Positions 8,866-17,574 are shown, counted from the stretch's first letter. The stretch: 64,000 nucleotides of DNA from Bradyrhizobium diversitatis (GCF_016031635.1 NZ_JACEGD010000029.1:1-64000); one strand, 5' to 3'. Program-made: numbers and translations. Notes: generated from the letters alone by a model not told the origin.

Positions 8866-9879
8866 ATGAAGGCCGTCGGCTACAAAAAATCGCTTCCGAT
8901 CGAGGATGCGGATTCACTGATCGATTTCGAGACCGCCAAGCCCGAGCCCGGGGCGCGCGACATCCGCGTCGCCGTGAAGGCGATCTCGGCCAATCCGGTC
9001 GATTACAAGGTGCGCAAGCGCGCGAGCCCGCCCGAGGGCGAGACGAAGATCCTCGGCTATGACGCGGCCGGTGTGGTCGATGCCGTCGGCCCCGACGTGA
9101 CACTCTTCAAACCGGGCGACGAGGTGTTCTACGCCGGTTCGATCCTGCGCCAGGGCACCAACGCCGAATTCCACCTGGTCGACGAGCGCATCGTCGGCAA
9201 CAAGCCGAAGAGCCTGTCGTTCGCGCAAGCCGCCGCCCTTCCGCTCACCTCCATCACAGCCTGGGAATTGCTGTTCGACCGGCTCGGCGCGATACCCGGC
9301 AAGAGCGTCGATCCGCGCACGCTTCTGATCACGGGCGGTGCCGGCGGCGTCGGCTCGATCCTGATCCAACTTGCCCGCCGCCTCACCGGGCTGACGGTAC
9401 TTGCCACCGCGACACGGCCGGAGTCGCAGAAATGGTGCCTCGATCTCGGCGCTCATGCGGTGATCGACCACGGCAGACCGATGAAGGAACAGATCGAGAA
9501 GCTGAGGCTGCCCCCAGTCGCGCTGGTGGCGAGCCTGACCTACACCGATCAGCACTACAAGGCGATTGCGGACTTCATGGCCCCGCAGGGAAGGTTCGGC
9601 CTGATCGACGATCCCCCGGAATTTGGCATGAGCACGTTCAAGGGCAAGGCAATCTCGGTGCACTGGGAATCGATGTTCACGCGCTCCTCGTTCCAGACGC
9701 CAGACATGATCGCGCAGCATCATCTGCTCAATGATGTCGCCGACCTCATCGACAAGGGCGTGCTGCGCACCACGCTCGACCAGACCTTCGGCACGATCAA
9801 CGCCGCCAACCTCAAGCGAGCCCATGCGCTCTTGGAGAGTGGCAGGTCGCGCGGCAAGATCGTGCTGGAGGGGTGGTAG
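8866..9879 (+). CDS. medium-chain dehydrogenase/reductase, quinone oxidoreductase type
   Basis: 337 residues of the MDR superfamily. The N-terminal GroES-like fold carries SANPVDYKVR and GYDAAGVVDAVGPDV. The Rossmann domain has GGAGGVG at 157-163 followed by LIQLARRLTGLTVLATA. The zinc-ligand pattern of true alcohol dehydrogenases is absent, so it belongs with zinc-independent NADPH:quinone reductases or alkenal reductases. It is divergent from an HxlR regulator, which suggests induction by a quinone or reactive carbonyl. The ATG is preceded by a purine-rich GATGGAGAC ribosome site. Substrate unknown. Confidence 0.87.
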   Translation: MKAVGYKKSLPIEDADSLIDFETAKPEPGARDIRVAVKAISANPVDYKVRKRASPPEGETKILGYDAAGVVDAVGPDVTLFKPGDEVFYAGSILRQGTNAEFHLVDERIVGNKPKSLSFAQAAALPLTSITAWELLFDRLGAIPGKSVDPRTLLITGGAGGVGSILIQLARRLTGLTVLATATRPESQKWCLDLGAHAVIDHGRPMKEQIEKLRLPPVALVASLTYTDQHYKAIADFMAPQGRFGLIDDPPEFGMSTFKGKAISVHWESMFTRSSFQTPDMIAQHHLLNDVADLIDKGVLRTTLDQTFGTINAANLKRAHALLESGRSRGKIVLEGW

Positions 9880-9891
9880 CCGGCGTTGCTG

Positions 9892-9932
9892 CGTAGGGTG
9901 GGTTGCGCTTCGCTCGTCCAACCCACCCTGCG
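9892..9932. repeat. palindromic intergenic hairpin, probable bidirectional terminator
   Basis: Fourteen-base arms (9892-9905 and 9919-9932) with one G-U type mismatch around the core AGGGTGGGTTG lie exactly between the convergent oxidoreductase and hisC. The GGGTGGGTT hairpin type is widely repeated in proteobacterial intergenic DNA; here position suggests termination from both sides. Confidence 0.65.
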
Positions 9933-9936
9933 ATGC

Positions 9937-10995
9937 TCAGCCCAGGATTCGCGACAGCGCCGACAGCAGTCGGTCGGTCTGCTCGTCCGTGCCCACGGTG
10001 ATCCGCAGGTGGTCCGAGATGCGGGCAGCGCCAAAGTGCCTGACGATCACGGCCTGCTGGCGCAGCGCTGCCGCAAGCGCAGCACCATCGTGGGCGGGAT
10101 GGCGCGCGAAGACGAAGTTGGCCTGCGATGGCAGCACCTCGAAGCCAGCTTGCTTCAGTCCGCGCGTCAGCCGCTCCCTGCCCTCGATCACGCGAACGCG
10201 GCTCTGCTGGAAATAGGCTTCGTCCTCCAGAGCGGCGATGGCGCCGGCTTGGGCGGGCCGACCAAGCGGATAGGAATTGAAGCTGTCCTTCACACGGGTG
10301 AGCGCCTCGATCAGGTCGGAGTCGCCGATCGCAAAGCCGACCCGCAGTCCGGCCAAGGCGCGGGACTTGGACATGGTTTGAACGACCAGTAGATTTCGAT
10401 GGGAAGCCACCAGCGGAATCGCCGTCTCGGCACCGAAATCGACATAGGCCTCGTCGACCACCACGGGCACGTCCGGATGGTCCTCCAGCAGCGCGACGAT
10501 CTCGCTACGCGACAATGCGATCCCCGTCGGCGCGTTCGGATTGGCGAGGATGATCGCGCCGGCCCGCCGCCGATAGTCGGCCACACGGATTTGCATGGCC
10601 TTGTCGAGCGGGACCGTTTCGTAGGAGATGCCGAACAGACGGCAATAGACCGGGTAGAAACTGTAGGTGATATCGGGAAAGAGCAACGGCGCTTCATGCT
10701 TGAGCAAGGCGGCAAAGGCATGCGCCAGCACCTCGTCCGAGCCGTTGCCGACGAAAACCTGCTCGGGTCTCACCCGGTGATACGCGGCCAGGGCCGTCCG
10801 CAGCGCGGTGGCCTGCGGATCCGGGTAGAGACGCAGCGTGTCGGCGGCCTCGAAGCGGATCGCCTGCAGCGCGCGCGGTGAAGGGCCAAACGGGCTTTCA
10901 TTCGTGTTGAGCTTGACCAAGTCCGCCATGCGGGGCTGTTCGCCCGGCACGTAGGGTCTCAGCTCATGCGTCAGCCTGCTCCAGAAACGGCTCAT
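9937..10995 (-). CDS. hisC: histidinol-phosphate aminotransferase-type PLP enzyme
   Basis: A 352-residue fold-type I aminotransferase. The N-terminal stretch has LVKLNTNESPFGPSP, the HisC substrate segment. ILANPNAPTG is near 149-158 and DEAYVDFG at 181-188, and the PLP lysine is Lys210 in TMSKSRALAGLRVGFA. It would convert imidazole-acetol phosphate to histidinol phosphate; HisC paralogues can also act on aromatic amino acids. No other his gene is nearby. It is coupled to the upstream ClC gene by a four-base overlap (10992-10995), an odd partner for histidine synthesis, so a paralogue with another substrate is possible. Confidence 0.85.
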   Translation of the reverse strand: MSRFWSRLTHELRPYVPGEQPRMADLVKLNTNESPFGPSPRALQAIRFEAADTLRLYPDPQATALRTALAAYHRVRPEQVFVGNGSDEVLAHAFAALLKHEAPLLFPDITYSFYPVYCRLFGISYETVPLDKAMQIRVADYRRRAGAIILANPNAPTGIALSRSEIVALLEDHPDVPVVVDEAYVDFGAETAIPLVASHRNLLVVQTMSKSRALAGLRVGFAIGDSDLIEALTRVKDSFNSYPLGRPAQAGAIAALEDEAYFQQSRVRVIEGRERLTRGLKQAGFEVLPSQANFVFARHPAHDGAALAAALRQQAVIVRHFGAARISDHLRITVGTDEQTDRLLSALSRILG

Positions 10996-12317
10996 CTTCT
11001 CTCCGCCTGCGATCGCTCCGGCGGCAGGATCGCCTGCTCGACAAAGCCCTTGGCGAGCGCGTGGTAGATGCCCTCTTCGCAGACCATGCGTGAAACGAGA
11101 TGAGCAATCAGCGCGGCCGCCATTAGCGGAACGACCATTCCGTGATTGTCGGTCATCTCGGTCACGATCACGAACGCGGTGATCGGCGCCTGCACGACGC
11201 CGGCGAAATAGGAGACCATGCCGAGCAGCATGATCGCCCCGAGGGGAGCGTCATGAAAGAACGAGGCAATGTTGCTGCCAAGGCCGGCACCGACGGCGAG
11301 CGAGGGTGCGAAAATGCCGCCAGGGACCCCGCTGATCGCGGCGAAGGTCGTGGCGAAGAGCTTGAGGATGCCGAAATCCTGAGGCAGCGGTGAGCCATTC
11401 TCGAGGGCCGTCTTCACTTGCGCGTAGCCGGTGCCATAGATCGTATCCCCGGACGCCAGACCGCAGATCGCGACGGCGAGCCCGCAGGCGAATGCGAACC
11501 ACAGCGGATGGCTCTTGAGCGCGCGCCCGAGCGGATGCCTGACGCCGCGCGCCATGAGGATGACGACGCGGCTGAACAGCCCACCACCGAGGCCGCCAAC
11601 CACGCCGCAGACCGGAACCGCGAGCCAGTCGGCACCGCGCGCCAGCGACATCGCGCTGCTGCCAAAATAGGTGTAGTTGCCAGTCAGTGCCAATGACGTC
11701 AGGCCGGCCGCGATCACGGCAGCGATGATGAGGCTGCTGGTACGCGTCTCGAAGGCGCGGCTCATCTCCTCGATTCCGAACACGATGCCCGCCAACGGTG
11801 TATTGAAGGCCGCGGCGACCCCGGCCGCCGCACCGGCCAGGATCAATCCGGGTTGCCGGCGCGGCGACACCCGCGCGATCGCGAACATGACGGAAGCGCC
11901 GACCTGCACCGTCGGCCCTTCCCGTCCGATGGAAGCCCCGCACAACAGTCCAAACAGGGTGAGGATCATCTTGCCGGCGGCAATGCGCAGGGACACTAGC
12001 CGCGCTCGCGCAGTCTGATCGTTCAAATGGCGCGCGGCGATGGCCTGCGGAATCCCGCTGCCCTGGGCGCCGGGAAACAGGCGGATGGTGAGATAGGCCG
12101 ATAACATGAAGCCGAGCGGCGTCACCACCAGGACTACGTAGCGCGACTTTGCGAGCAGCAGCCCGAAGGCATCCTGGGCGAGATCGGCGAGTTGCGCCAG
12201 CACCACGGCTGCGGCGCCAATGACGATGCCGCCGAGCAGGAAGATCGCCCGCCGCTGCCATCGGGCGGAAGCGATCCTCAACAGCCGCTTGTTGCGTATG
12301 AACCGAGCCGTGATCAT
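10992..12317 (-). CDS. ClC-family chloride transporter (probable H+/Cl- exchanger)
   Basis: A 441-residue inner-membrane protein with the ClC helices and all three selectivity-filter signatures: GSGIPQAI, GREGPTVQVGAS (gating glutamate) and GGIFAPSLAVGAG. The segment GIVFGIEEMSRAF keeps the inner glutamate that marks proton-coupled exchangers rather than channels. No C-terminal CBS domains are present, as in short bacterial ClCs. Its stop overlaps the start of the hisC-like gene, so the pair is one transcription unit. The role is anion exchange, in other bacteria linked to acid resistance. Confidence 0.92.
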   Translation of the reverse strand: MITARFIRNKRLLRIASARWQRRAIFLLGGIVIGAAAVVLAQLADLAQDAFGLLLAKSRYVVLVVTPLGFMLSAYLTIRLFPGAQGSGIPQAIAARHLNDQTARARLVSLRIAAGKMILTLFGLLCGASIGREGPTVQVGASVMFAIARVSPRRQPGLILAGAAAGVAAAFNTPLAGIVFGIEEMSRAFETRTSSLIIAAVIAAGLTSLALTGNYTYFGSSAMSLARGADWLAVPVCGVVGGLGGGLFSRVVILMARGVRHPLGRALKSHPLWFAFACGLAVAICGLASGDTIYGTGYAQVKTALENGSPLPQDFGILKLFATTFAAISGVPGGIFAPSLAVGAGLGSNIASFFHDAPLGAIMLLGMVSYFAGVVQAPITAFVIVTEMTDNHGMVVPLMAAALIAHLVSRMVCEEGIYHALAKGFVEQAILPPERSQAERR

Positions 12318-12372
12318 CCACCGAGTTTTAGCCGGTCACGCCCGGAATTGAAGGGGTCGGGGAACAGACCAG

Positions 12373-12669
12373 CTAGGCCGGAACCACACCTTCGACGAAG
12401 ATCAGCCGGCGCTCCAGCGCCGTCCGCCGCAATTTCAGGGCCTCGGCATAGTCCGGCGAGCCGTACCATTCGCGTGCCCGTGCCATCGACGGAAACTCGA
12501 CGATGATGACGGTCCCCGGCGGCGAGCTGCCCTCCACCACCTCGACGGCGCCGCCGCGCGCGAGATAGCGGCCACCATATTGGGCAATGGTCTGAGCCGC
12601 GAGCGTGCGGTAGGCCTCCATCGCGGCTCCGTCCCGCACCTCGACCTCGGAAATCACATAGGCCGCCAT
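12373..12669 (-). CDS. DUF1330 family protein
   Basis: 98 residues from ATG 12669 (MAAYVISEVEVRD); a longer in-frame reading would add an unconserved Arg-rich stretch from the preceding gene. The ferredoxin-like dimeric fold shows YRTLAAQTIAQYGGRYLARG, then VIIVEFPSMARAREWYGSPDY and a C-terminal RRLIFVEGV, all typical of DUF1330. Biochemical function is unknown. The start lies 10 bases after the stop of the short-chain dehydrogenase remnant, so the two form an operon. Confidence 0.85.
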   Translation of the reverse strand: MAAYVISEVEVRDGAAMEAYRTLAAQTIAQYGGRYLARGGAVEVVEGSSPPGTVIIVEFPSMARAREWYGSPDYAEALKLRRTALERRLIFVEGVVPA

Positions 12670-12679
12670 GCGCGCCGCC

Positions 12680-13467
12680 TCAGGCGATCGTGTTGACGAT
12701 GCCGCCCTCGGCGCGCAGCGCCGCACCGTTGGTCGCGGACGCTTCCTTGGATGCGACATAGACCACCATGTTGGCGATCTCGTCGACGCTAGCGAAGCGC
12801 TGGATCAACGAACTCGGCCGATGCTGCTTGACGAAGTTCGCAGCGGCCTCGTCCACCGACTGTTCATTCTGCTTGGCCAGATCCTTGACGAACGTCTCGA
12901 CGCCCTCCGACATGGTCGGGCCCGGCAGCACGGAATTGACCGTGACGCCGGTGCCGCGAGTGAGCTGCGCCAGGCCGCGCGCGACAGACAGCTGGGCCGT
13001 CTTGGTCATGCCGTAATGGATCATCTCGACGGGAATGTTGAGACCCGACTCCGAGGAGATGAAGACGATGCGGCCCCAGTTGCGCTCGAGCATGCCTTTC
13101 ATGTACGCGCGCGACAGCCGCACGCCGCTCATCACGTTGATCTCGAAGAAGCGGGTCCAGTCCTCGTCCGGGATGTCGAAGAAGTCCTTGGGTTCGAAGA
13201 TGCCGCATTGTTGATGAGGATGTCGACGTCTGGCAGCGCCGCAACGAGCGCCTCGCAGCCTGCCGCGGTCGAGACGTCGGCGGCGATGCCGCGGACCTTC
13301 GCCCCTGCCCCTTCCAGCTTGCGGACGGCCGCATCGACCTTGTCCTTACCGCGCCCGTTGATCACGACACTCGCGCCCGAGGCGGCGAGGCCCCTGGCAA
13401 CGGCGTGGCCGATGCCGGCGGTCGAACCGGTGACGAGGGCGGTCTTTCCGGAAAGGTCGATGTTCAT
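12680..13467 (-). pseudogene. short-chain dehydrogenase/reductase disrupted by a single-base deletion
   Basis: The N-terminal part starts at ATG 13467 (MNIDLSGKTALVTG with cofactor motif TGSTAGIG) and reads normally to DILINNA. It then shifts frame exactly in the NNAG motif. The plus strand at 13201-13210 reads tgccgcattg; one extra C would restore NNAGIFEPKDFF and join the second part (12680-13135). That part keeps the catalytic Ser (ISSES) and YGMTK. Every family feature except one base is intact, so this is either a very recent null mutation or a sequencing error. Restored length would be about 262 residues, normal for SDRs. Confidence 0.85.
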
Positions 13468-13584
13468 GCGATGTCTCCATGGATGATGATGGAGATATCG
13501 GGAGCGAACTGTGATGCCGCAATCGGGCTCACTGACGCGTGAGGAAGCGCATGTACACGGGCGAACCACTCGCGCATCCCCAAA

Positions 13585-13610
13585 CAAAAACGGCGCCCGG
13601 AAAGGCGCCG
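13585..13610 (-). terminator. intrinsic terminator after rplQ
   Basis: Perfect 7-base arms CGGCGCC (13591-13597) and GGCGCCG (13604-13610) are followed on the minus strand by TTTTTGTTTG. It lies 26 bases past the rplQ stop and closes the long ribosomal-protein array. Confidence 0.9.
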
Positions 13611-13636
13611 CTTTCAATTCATAGAAGCTGATCGGC

Positions 13637-14053
13637 TTACGCCGCCTCGGCTTCCTTCTCCTGCACCGGGCCGGAATCCTGGCCCTTGGCATCGACGTCG
13701 CGATCGACGAACTCGATCACGGCCATCGCGGCGTTGTCGCCGTAGCGGAAGCCGGCCTTGATGATGCGAGTGTAGCCGCCCTGCCGGTCCTTGTAGCGGG
13801 TCGCGAGCGTGTCGAAGAGCTTCTTGACCATGTCGACGTCGCGCAACTCCGCGATCGCCTGGCGGCGTAGCGACAGGCCGCCCTTCTTGCCGAGGGTGAC
13901 GAGCTTCTCGACGATCGGGCGAAGCTCCTTGGCCTTGGGCAGCGTGGTGACGATCTGCTCGTGCTTGATCAGCGAGGCCGCCATGTTGGCGAACATCGCC
14001 TTGCGGTGCTCGGCCGTGCGGTTGAGCTTCCGATGAACCTTGCCGTGACGCAT
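13637..14053 (-). CDS. rplQ: 50S ribosomal protein bL17
   Basis: 138 residues starting MRHGKVHRKLNRTAEHRKAM, the invariant L17 N-terminus. The family core HEQIVTTLPKAKELRP and the motif RQGGYTRIIKAGFRYGDNA are present. A C-terminal acidic tail (AKGQDSGPVQEKEAEAA) extends past the E. coli length, as is usual in alphaproteobacteria. It is the last gene of the array, after rpoA, with a terminator directly downstream. The rpoA-rplQ spacer holds a long imperfect hairpin. Confidence 0.98.
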   Translation of the reverse strand: MRHGKVHRKLNRTAEHRKAMFANMAASLIKHEQIVTTLPKAKELRPIVEKLVTLGKKGGLSLRRQAIAELRDVDMVKKLFDTLATRYKDRQGGYTRIIKAGFRYGDNAAMAVIEFVDRDVDAKGQDSGPVQEKEAEAA

Positions 14054-14131
14054 GTGTGTAGTCCTTCTTCGCTTGTGTCGCGGTGGTTCAGCGACTGGTT
14101 TTCAGGTGGGCTTCCTGCGTTCGCCCGGGTC

Positions 14132-14198
14132 AGCGAGTGGCGAATGGTGAGTAGCGAATAGGATGTCCCTATTCGCCACTCCCTACTCGCCATTCGCT
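14132..14198. repeat. long imperfect hairpin repeat (family 1, copy A)
   Basis: Arms of 29 bases (14132-14160 and 14170-14198) with about five mismatches are built from tandem units of the type GAGTGGCGAAT. The distal arm abuts the rpoA stop codon. Related hairpins occur at 15800-15835 and 28831-28900 in the same operon. Confidence 0.8.
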
Positions 14199-15229
14199 CA
14201 GTAGTGATCCTCGAAGCGCTTGGCGAGCTCGTCGATGTTCTCCGGCGGCCAGCCCGGCACTTCCATGCCGAGATGCAGACCCATCTGGGCCAGCACTTCC
14301 TTGATCTCGTTCAGCGACTTGCGGCCGAAATTCGGGGTGCGGAGCATTTCCGCTTCGCTCTTCTGCACGAGGTCGCCGATGTAGACGATGTTGTCGTTCT
14401 TCAGGCAGTTGGCCGAACGCACCGACAGCTCGAGCTCGTCCACCTTCTTGAGGAAGGCCGGGTTGAAGGCGAGGTCCGGGATGATCTCCTGGGCGACTTC
14501 CTTGCGCGGCTCTTCGAAGTTGACGAACACGTTGAGCTGATCCTGCAAGATGCGGGCGGCATAAGCCACCGAGTCGTCCGGCGTGATCGCGCCATTGGTC
14601 TCGATCGTCATGGTCAGCTTGTCGTAGTCGAGAATCTGGCCCTCGCGAGTGTTCTCGACCTTGTAGGAGACCTTGCGGACCGGCGAGTACAGGCTGTCGA
14701 CCGGGATCAGGCCGATCGGCGCGTCCTCGGGACGGTTGCGCTCGGCGGGCACGTAACCTTTGCCGGTGGCGACCGTGAACTCCATGCGGATCTCGGCGCC
14801 CTCGTCGAGGGTGCAGATCTGGAGGTCCGGGTTGAGCACGACGACGTCGCCGACGGTCTGGATGTCACCGGCGGTGACGACGCCGGGGCCCTGCTTCTTC
14901 ACGACCATGCGCTTGGGACCTTCCCCCTGCATCTTGATCGAGATGTCCTTGATGTTGAGCACGATGTCGGTGACGTCCTCACGGACGCCCGCGATCGAGG
15001 AGAACTCGTGCAGCACGCCATCGATGTGCACCGACTGCACCGCCGCGCCCTGGAGCGAGGAGAGCAGGATGCGGCGCAGCGCGTTGCCGAGGGTCTGGCC
15101 GAAACCACGCTCGAGCGGCTCGGCGACGATGGTCGCGAAACGCGAGGGATCGCTGCCGGGCGTGACCTGGAGCTTGTTCGGCCGAATCAGTTCTTGCCAA
15201 TTTTTCTGGATCGTCACTGTTTCACCCAT
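14198..15229 (-). CDS. rpoA: RNA polymerase alpha subunit
   Basis: 343 residues. The N-terminal assembly domain shows GFGQTLGNALRRILLSS and the C-terminal domain shows ELSVRSANCLKN, the helix-hairpin-helix region that contacts UP elements and activators. Alpha dimerises and nucleates assembly of beta and beta-prime. It sits between rpsK and rplQ, the conserved alpha-operon order. The start MGETVTIQKNWQELIRPNKL is the standard alphaproteobacterial N-terminus. The stop codon is adjacent to hairpin copy A, which may shape the 3' end or processing. Confidence 0.99.
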   Translation of the reverse strand: MGETVTIQKNWQELIRPNKLQVTPGSDPSRFATIVAEPLERGFGQTLGNALRRILLSSLQGAAVQSVHIDGVLHEFSSIAGVREDVTDIVLNIKDISIKMQGEGPKRMVVKKQGPGVVTAGDIQTVGDVVVLNPDLQICTLDEGAEIRMEFTVATGKGYVPAERNRPEDAPIGLIPVDSLYSPVRKVSYKVENTREGQILDYDKLTMTIETNGAITPDDSVAYAARILQDQLNVFVNFEEPRKEVAQEIIPDLAFNPAFLKKVDELELSVRSANCLKNDNIVYIGDLVQKSEAEMLRTPNFGRKSLNEIKEVLAQMGLHLGMEVPGWPPENIDELAKRFEDHY

Positions 15230-15341
15230 ACAGGCCAGTCAATTTGAGAGTTCAAATACTGGCGTTGGAGAAAGGCCGCAGATCATTCCCGCGGCTCCTT
15301 ACAAAAGTCATCGCGGGCGCCGATGCGCCCGCAACTTGGTA

Positions 15342-15731
15342 TCAAACGCGCCGACGCTTACGGGGACGGCAACCGTTGTGCGGGATCGTGGTCACGTCAC
15401 GGATCGAGGTGACGGTGAAGCCCGCGGCCTGGAGCGCGCGGAGCGCCGACTCACGGCCCGAACCGGGGCCGGCGACCTCGACTTCCAGCGTGCGCATGCC
15501 GTGCTCCTGCGCCTTCTTGGACACGTCTTCGGCGGCGACCTGCGCGGCGTACGGCGTCGACTTGCGCGAGCCCTTGAAACCCATCGTGCCGGCCGAGGAC
15601 CAGGCAATCGTGTTGCCCTGCGCGTCGGTGATGGTGATGGTCGTGTTGTTGAACGACGAGTTCACATGCGCGACGCCGGAGGCGATGTTCTTGCGCTCAC
15701 GACGACGAACGCGGGTGGCTTCCTTGCCCAT
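15342..15731 (-). CDS. rpsK: 30S ribosomal protein uS11
   Basis: 129 residues containing NIASGVAHVNSSFNNTTITI near the start and the C-terminal DVTTIPHNGCRPRKRRRV, both hallmark S11 segments; S11 helps form the platform near the mRNA exit. Gene order rpsM-rpsK-rpoA is conserved. The spacer to rpsM (15732-15853) contains a short family-1 hairpin, and 112 bases separate it from rpoA. Confidence 0.99.
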   Translation of the reverse strand: MGKEATRVRRRERKNIASGVAHVNSSFNNTTITITDAQGNTIAWSSAGTMGFKGSRKSTPYAAQVAAEDVSKKAQEHGMRTLEVEVAGPGSGRESALRALQAAGFTVTSIRDVTTIPHNGCRPRKRRRV

Positions 15732-15799
15732 TGAGTCCCTTTCCTGAAGATCTCAAACGCCGCCGTAATGCCAGCGGCTACACCTGTGGAACGAAAAGC

Positions 15800-15835
15800 G
15801 CGTGGCGAACGGGTGATCCCCTCTTCGCCACACGC
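15800..15835. repeat. short hairpin repeat (family 1, copy B)
   Basis: Arms GCGTGGCGAA (15800-15809) and TTCGCCACACGC (15824-15835), with a two-base bulge, share the TGGCGAA core with copies A and C. It lies between rpsM and rpsK. Confidence 0.6.
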
Positions 15836-15853
15836 CATGACTGAATTCGAAAC

Positions 15854-16222
15854 TTACTTCTTCTTGCCGGCGATGGCCTTGGCCGGACCCTTGCGCGTGC
15901 GCGCATTGGTGTGGGTGCGCTGGCCGCGCACCGGCAGACCGCGACGATGACGCAGGCCGCGATAGCAGCCGAGGTCCATCAGACGCTTGATGTTGATACC
16001 GACCTCGCGACGCAGATCGCCCTCGACGAGATAGTCGCGGTCGATGACTTCGCGGATCTGGAGCACTTCGGCGTCGCTGAGCTGATTGACGCGACGATCC
16101 ACGGGGATCTTCACTTTCTCCAGGATCTCACTGGCGATCTTCTGGCCGATGCCATGGATGTACTGGAGCGCGATCAGCACGCGCTTGTTGGTGGGAATGT
16201 TCACGCCGGCAATACGGGCCAC
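15854..16222 (-). CDS. rpsM: 30S ribosomal protein uS13
   Basis: 122 residues. The start codon is GTG (16220-16222), giving (M/V)ARIAGVNIPTNKRV, the conserved S13 N-terminus. The helix-two-turn-helix region IHGIGQKIASEILEKVKI and the basic tail RTHTNARTRKGPAKAIAGKKK are clear. It contacts P-site tRNA at the head of the 30S subunit. About 185 bases separate it from adk upstream, including a 7-base-arm hairpin at 16240-16259 (CCGATCC/GGATCGG). Confidence 0.98.
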   Translation of the reverse strand: MARIAGVNIPTNKRVLIALQYIHGIGQKIASEILEKVKIPVDRRVNQLSDAEVLQIREVIDRDYLVEGDLRREVGINIKRLMDLGCYRGLRHRRGLPVRGQRTHTNARTRKGPAKAIAGKKK

Positions 16223-16407
16223 GGCCTTCTCTCCTGTCGCCGATCCTCGTCAGGATCGGGCTTTAAGTGCTTGTGTTCTCGGGCAGGTGTTCACAAACGC
16301 GAACACGACGCCCACCCCCGGTCTTCCTGGGGCCCGGCATCGTCTGAAACTATCCGACTTGGATGCGGGGCTTATTAGGGGATTCCAGGGGCTTTCGTCA
16401 ACCGCTG

Positions 16408-17298
16408 CTAGCGCTTGGCTCGCTTTTTCGTGACCTTTTTTGCGGTCTTTTTGGCACCCTTTTTGACGGCCTTCCTGGCGGTCGTTTTTGCGGCCTTTTT
16501 GGCCGTTTTCTTGGTCGCGGTCTTGGTAGCAGTCTTGGTAGCAGGCTTGGAACCCTTCACGGCTTTCTTGGCCGCCTTTTTGGCGGCTTTGGCCGATTTG
16601 ACCGCCTTTTTGGCTGCCTTCGCCGGCTTTTTGGCCGATTTCTTCGCCGCCCTGGCCTTTTTGGCCGGCGCCGTCTTGGCCGCGCTTCTCGAGTGGGTCT
16701 TGGGCTCGACCGCGCCGAGCGCCAGAAGCTGGCGGTGGATGGCGCGGGTGACCTCGTCGATGGCCATCATGCCGTCGATGGTCGAGAGCTTCCGACGCTC
16801 GGAATAATAGTGAATCAGCGGCTCCGTCTGGCTGCGATAGCTGGCCAACCGCTTGGTCAGGACCTCGGGAGTGTCGTCGACCCGGACCTCCTCGCCGCGC
16901 TCGCGCATCTGGGCGACACGGGTCTCGACGCGGTTCAAGAGCGCGCTCTCGTTGACGCGGAGCTCGATCACGGCGTCGAGCTTGAGATGCTTCTGCTTGA
17001 GCAGCTCATCCAGCGCCTCGGCCTGCGGCACGGTGCGCGGGAAACCATCGAGGATGAAACCGTTCCTGGCGTCCGGCTGGTCGATCCGGTCGGAGATGAT
17101 TCCGACCACGACATCGTCCGGAACGAGGCCGCCACCAGCCATGATCTCCTTGGCCTTCAGCCCGACCGGCGTTCCGGCCGCAACCGCCGCGCGCAGCATC
17201 TCGCCGGTCGAGAGCTGGAGGATGCCGTAACGCTGCACCAAAAGTTGCGCCTGGGTCCCCTTGCCCGACCCCGGCGGTCCCAGAAGTATAATTCTCAT
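16408..17298 (-). CDS. adk: adenylate kinase with a histone-H1-like Lys/Ala C-terminal tail
   Basis: 296 residues. Residues 1-196 are a complete short-LID adenylate kinase: P-loop GPPGSGKG at 7-14, LSTGEMLRAAVAAGTPVG, DGFPRTVPQAEALDELL and TKRLASYRSQTEPLI. This catalyses AMP + ATP to 2 ADP. Residues about 197-296 are almost entirely Lys and Ala with some Thr and Val, in KKAxKKA repeats such as AKKAVKSAKAAKKAAKKAVK, resembling the tail of histone H1 or AlgP. No stop codon or frameshift separates the two parts. Typical Adk is 190-217 residues, so the tail is an addition. It might bind nucleic acid, ribosomes or polyphosphate. The 276-base spacer to secY holds no recognised gene. Confidence 0.95.
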   Translation of the reverse strand: MRIILLGPPGSGKGTQAQLLVQRYGILQLSTGEMLRAAVAAGTPVGLKAKEIMAGGGLVPDDVVVGIISDRIDQPDARNGFILDGFPRTVPQAEALDELLKQKHLKLDAVIELRVNESALLNRVETRVAQMRERGEEVRVDDTPEVLTKRLASYRSQTEPLIHYYSERRKLSTIDGMMAIDEVTRAIHRQLLALGAVEPKTHSRSAAKTAPAKKARAAKKSAKKPAKAAKKAVKSAKAAKKAAKKAVKGSKPATKTATKTATKKTAKKAAKTTARKAVKKGAKKTAKKVTKKRAKR

Positions 17299-17574
17299 CG
17301 GCGTACGCCCCCCGGATTGGTGAGCGATACGTCGCGCACCTGCGTTTGAAGATCAAGAACAGTGCAAACCATAATCGGCGCCGCACCGCTACCCATATCA
17401 TAGGGGAGCGAATGCCCGGACGCCAAGAAGGCCTTTGAAATCAGTGATTGCATCGACGTGGGAGCGTCTCTGCTCATGCGACCGAGCCGCTGACTGATCG
17501 CCTCTGCGGCGCCGCGCATTGCTCGTGCGGCGAATCGGCGGCGCGGTCGCGCCGCCTCTCGAGCGACTCCGTAC

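Noticed and set aside
14132..14198. Reading the spacer repeats as a CRISPR array
   Set aside because: They are single inverted-repeat hairpins, not regularly spaced direct repeats, and no cas gene is present.
17295..17519. 74-codon minus frame ending on the adk start codon (ATGA)
   Set aside because: Looks coupled, but has no recognisable domain, no clear ribosome site and lies in a probable promoter/leader spacer.
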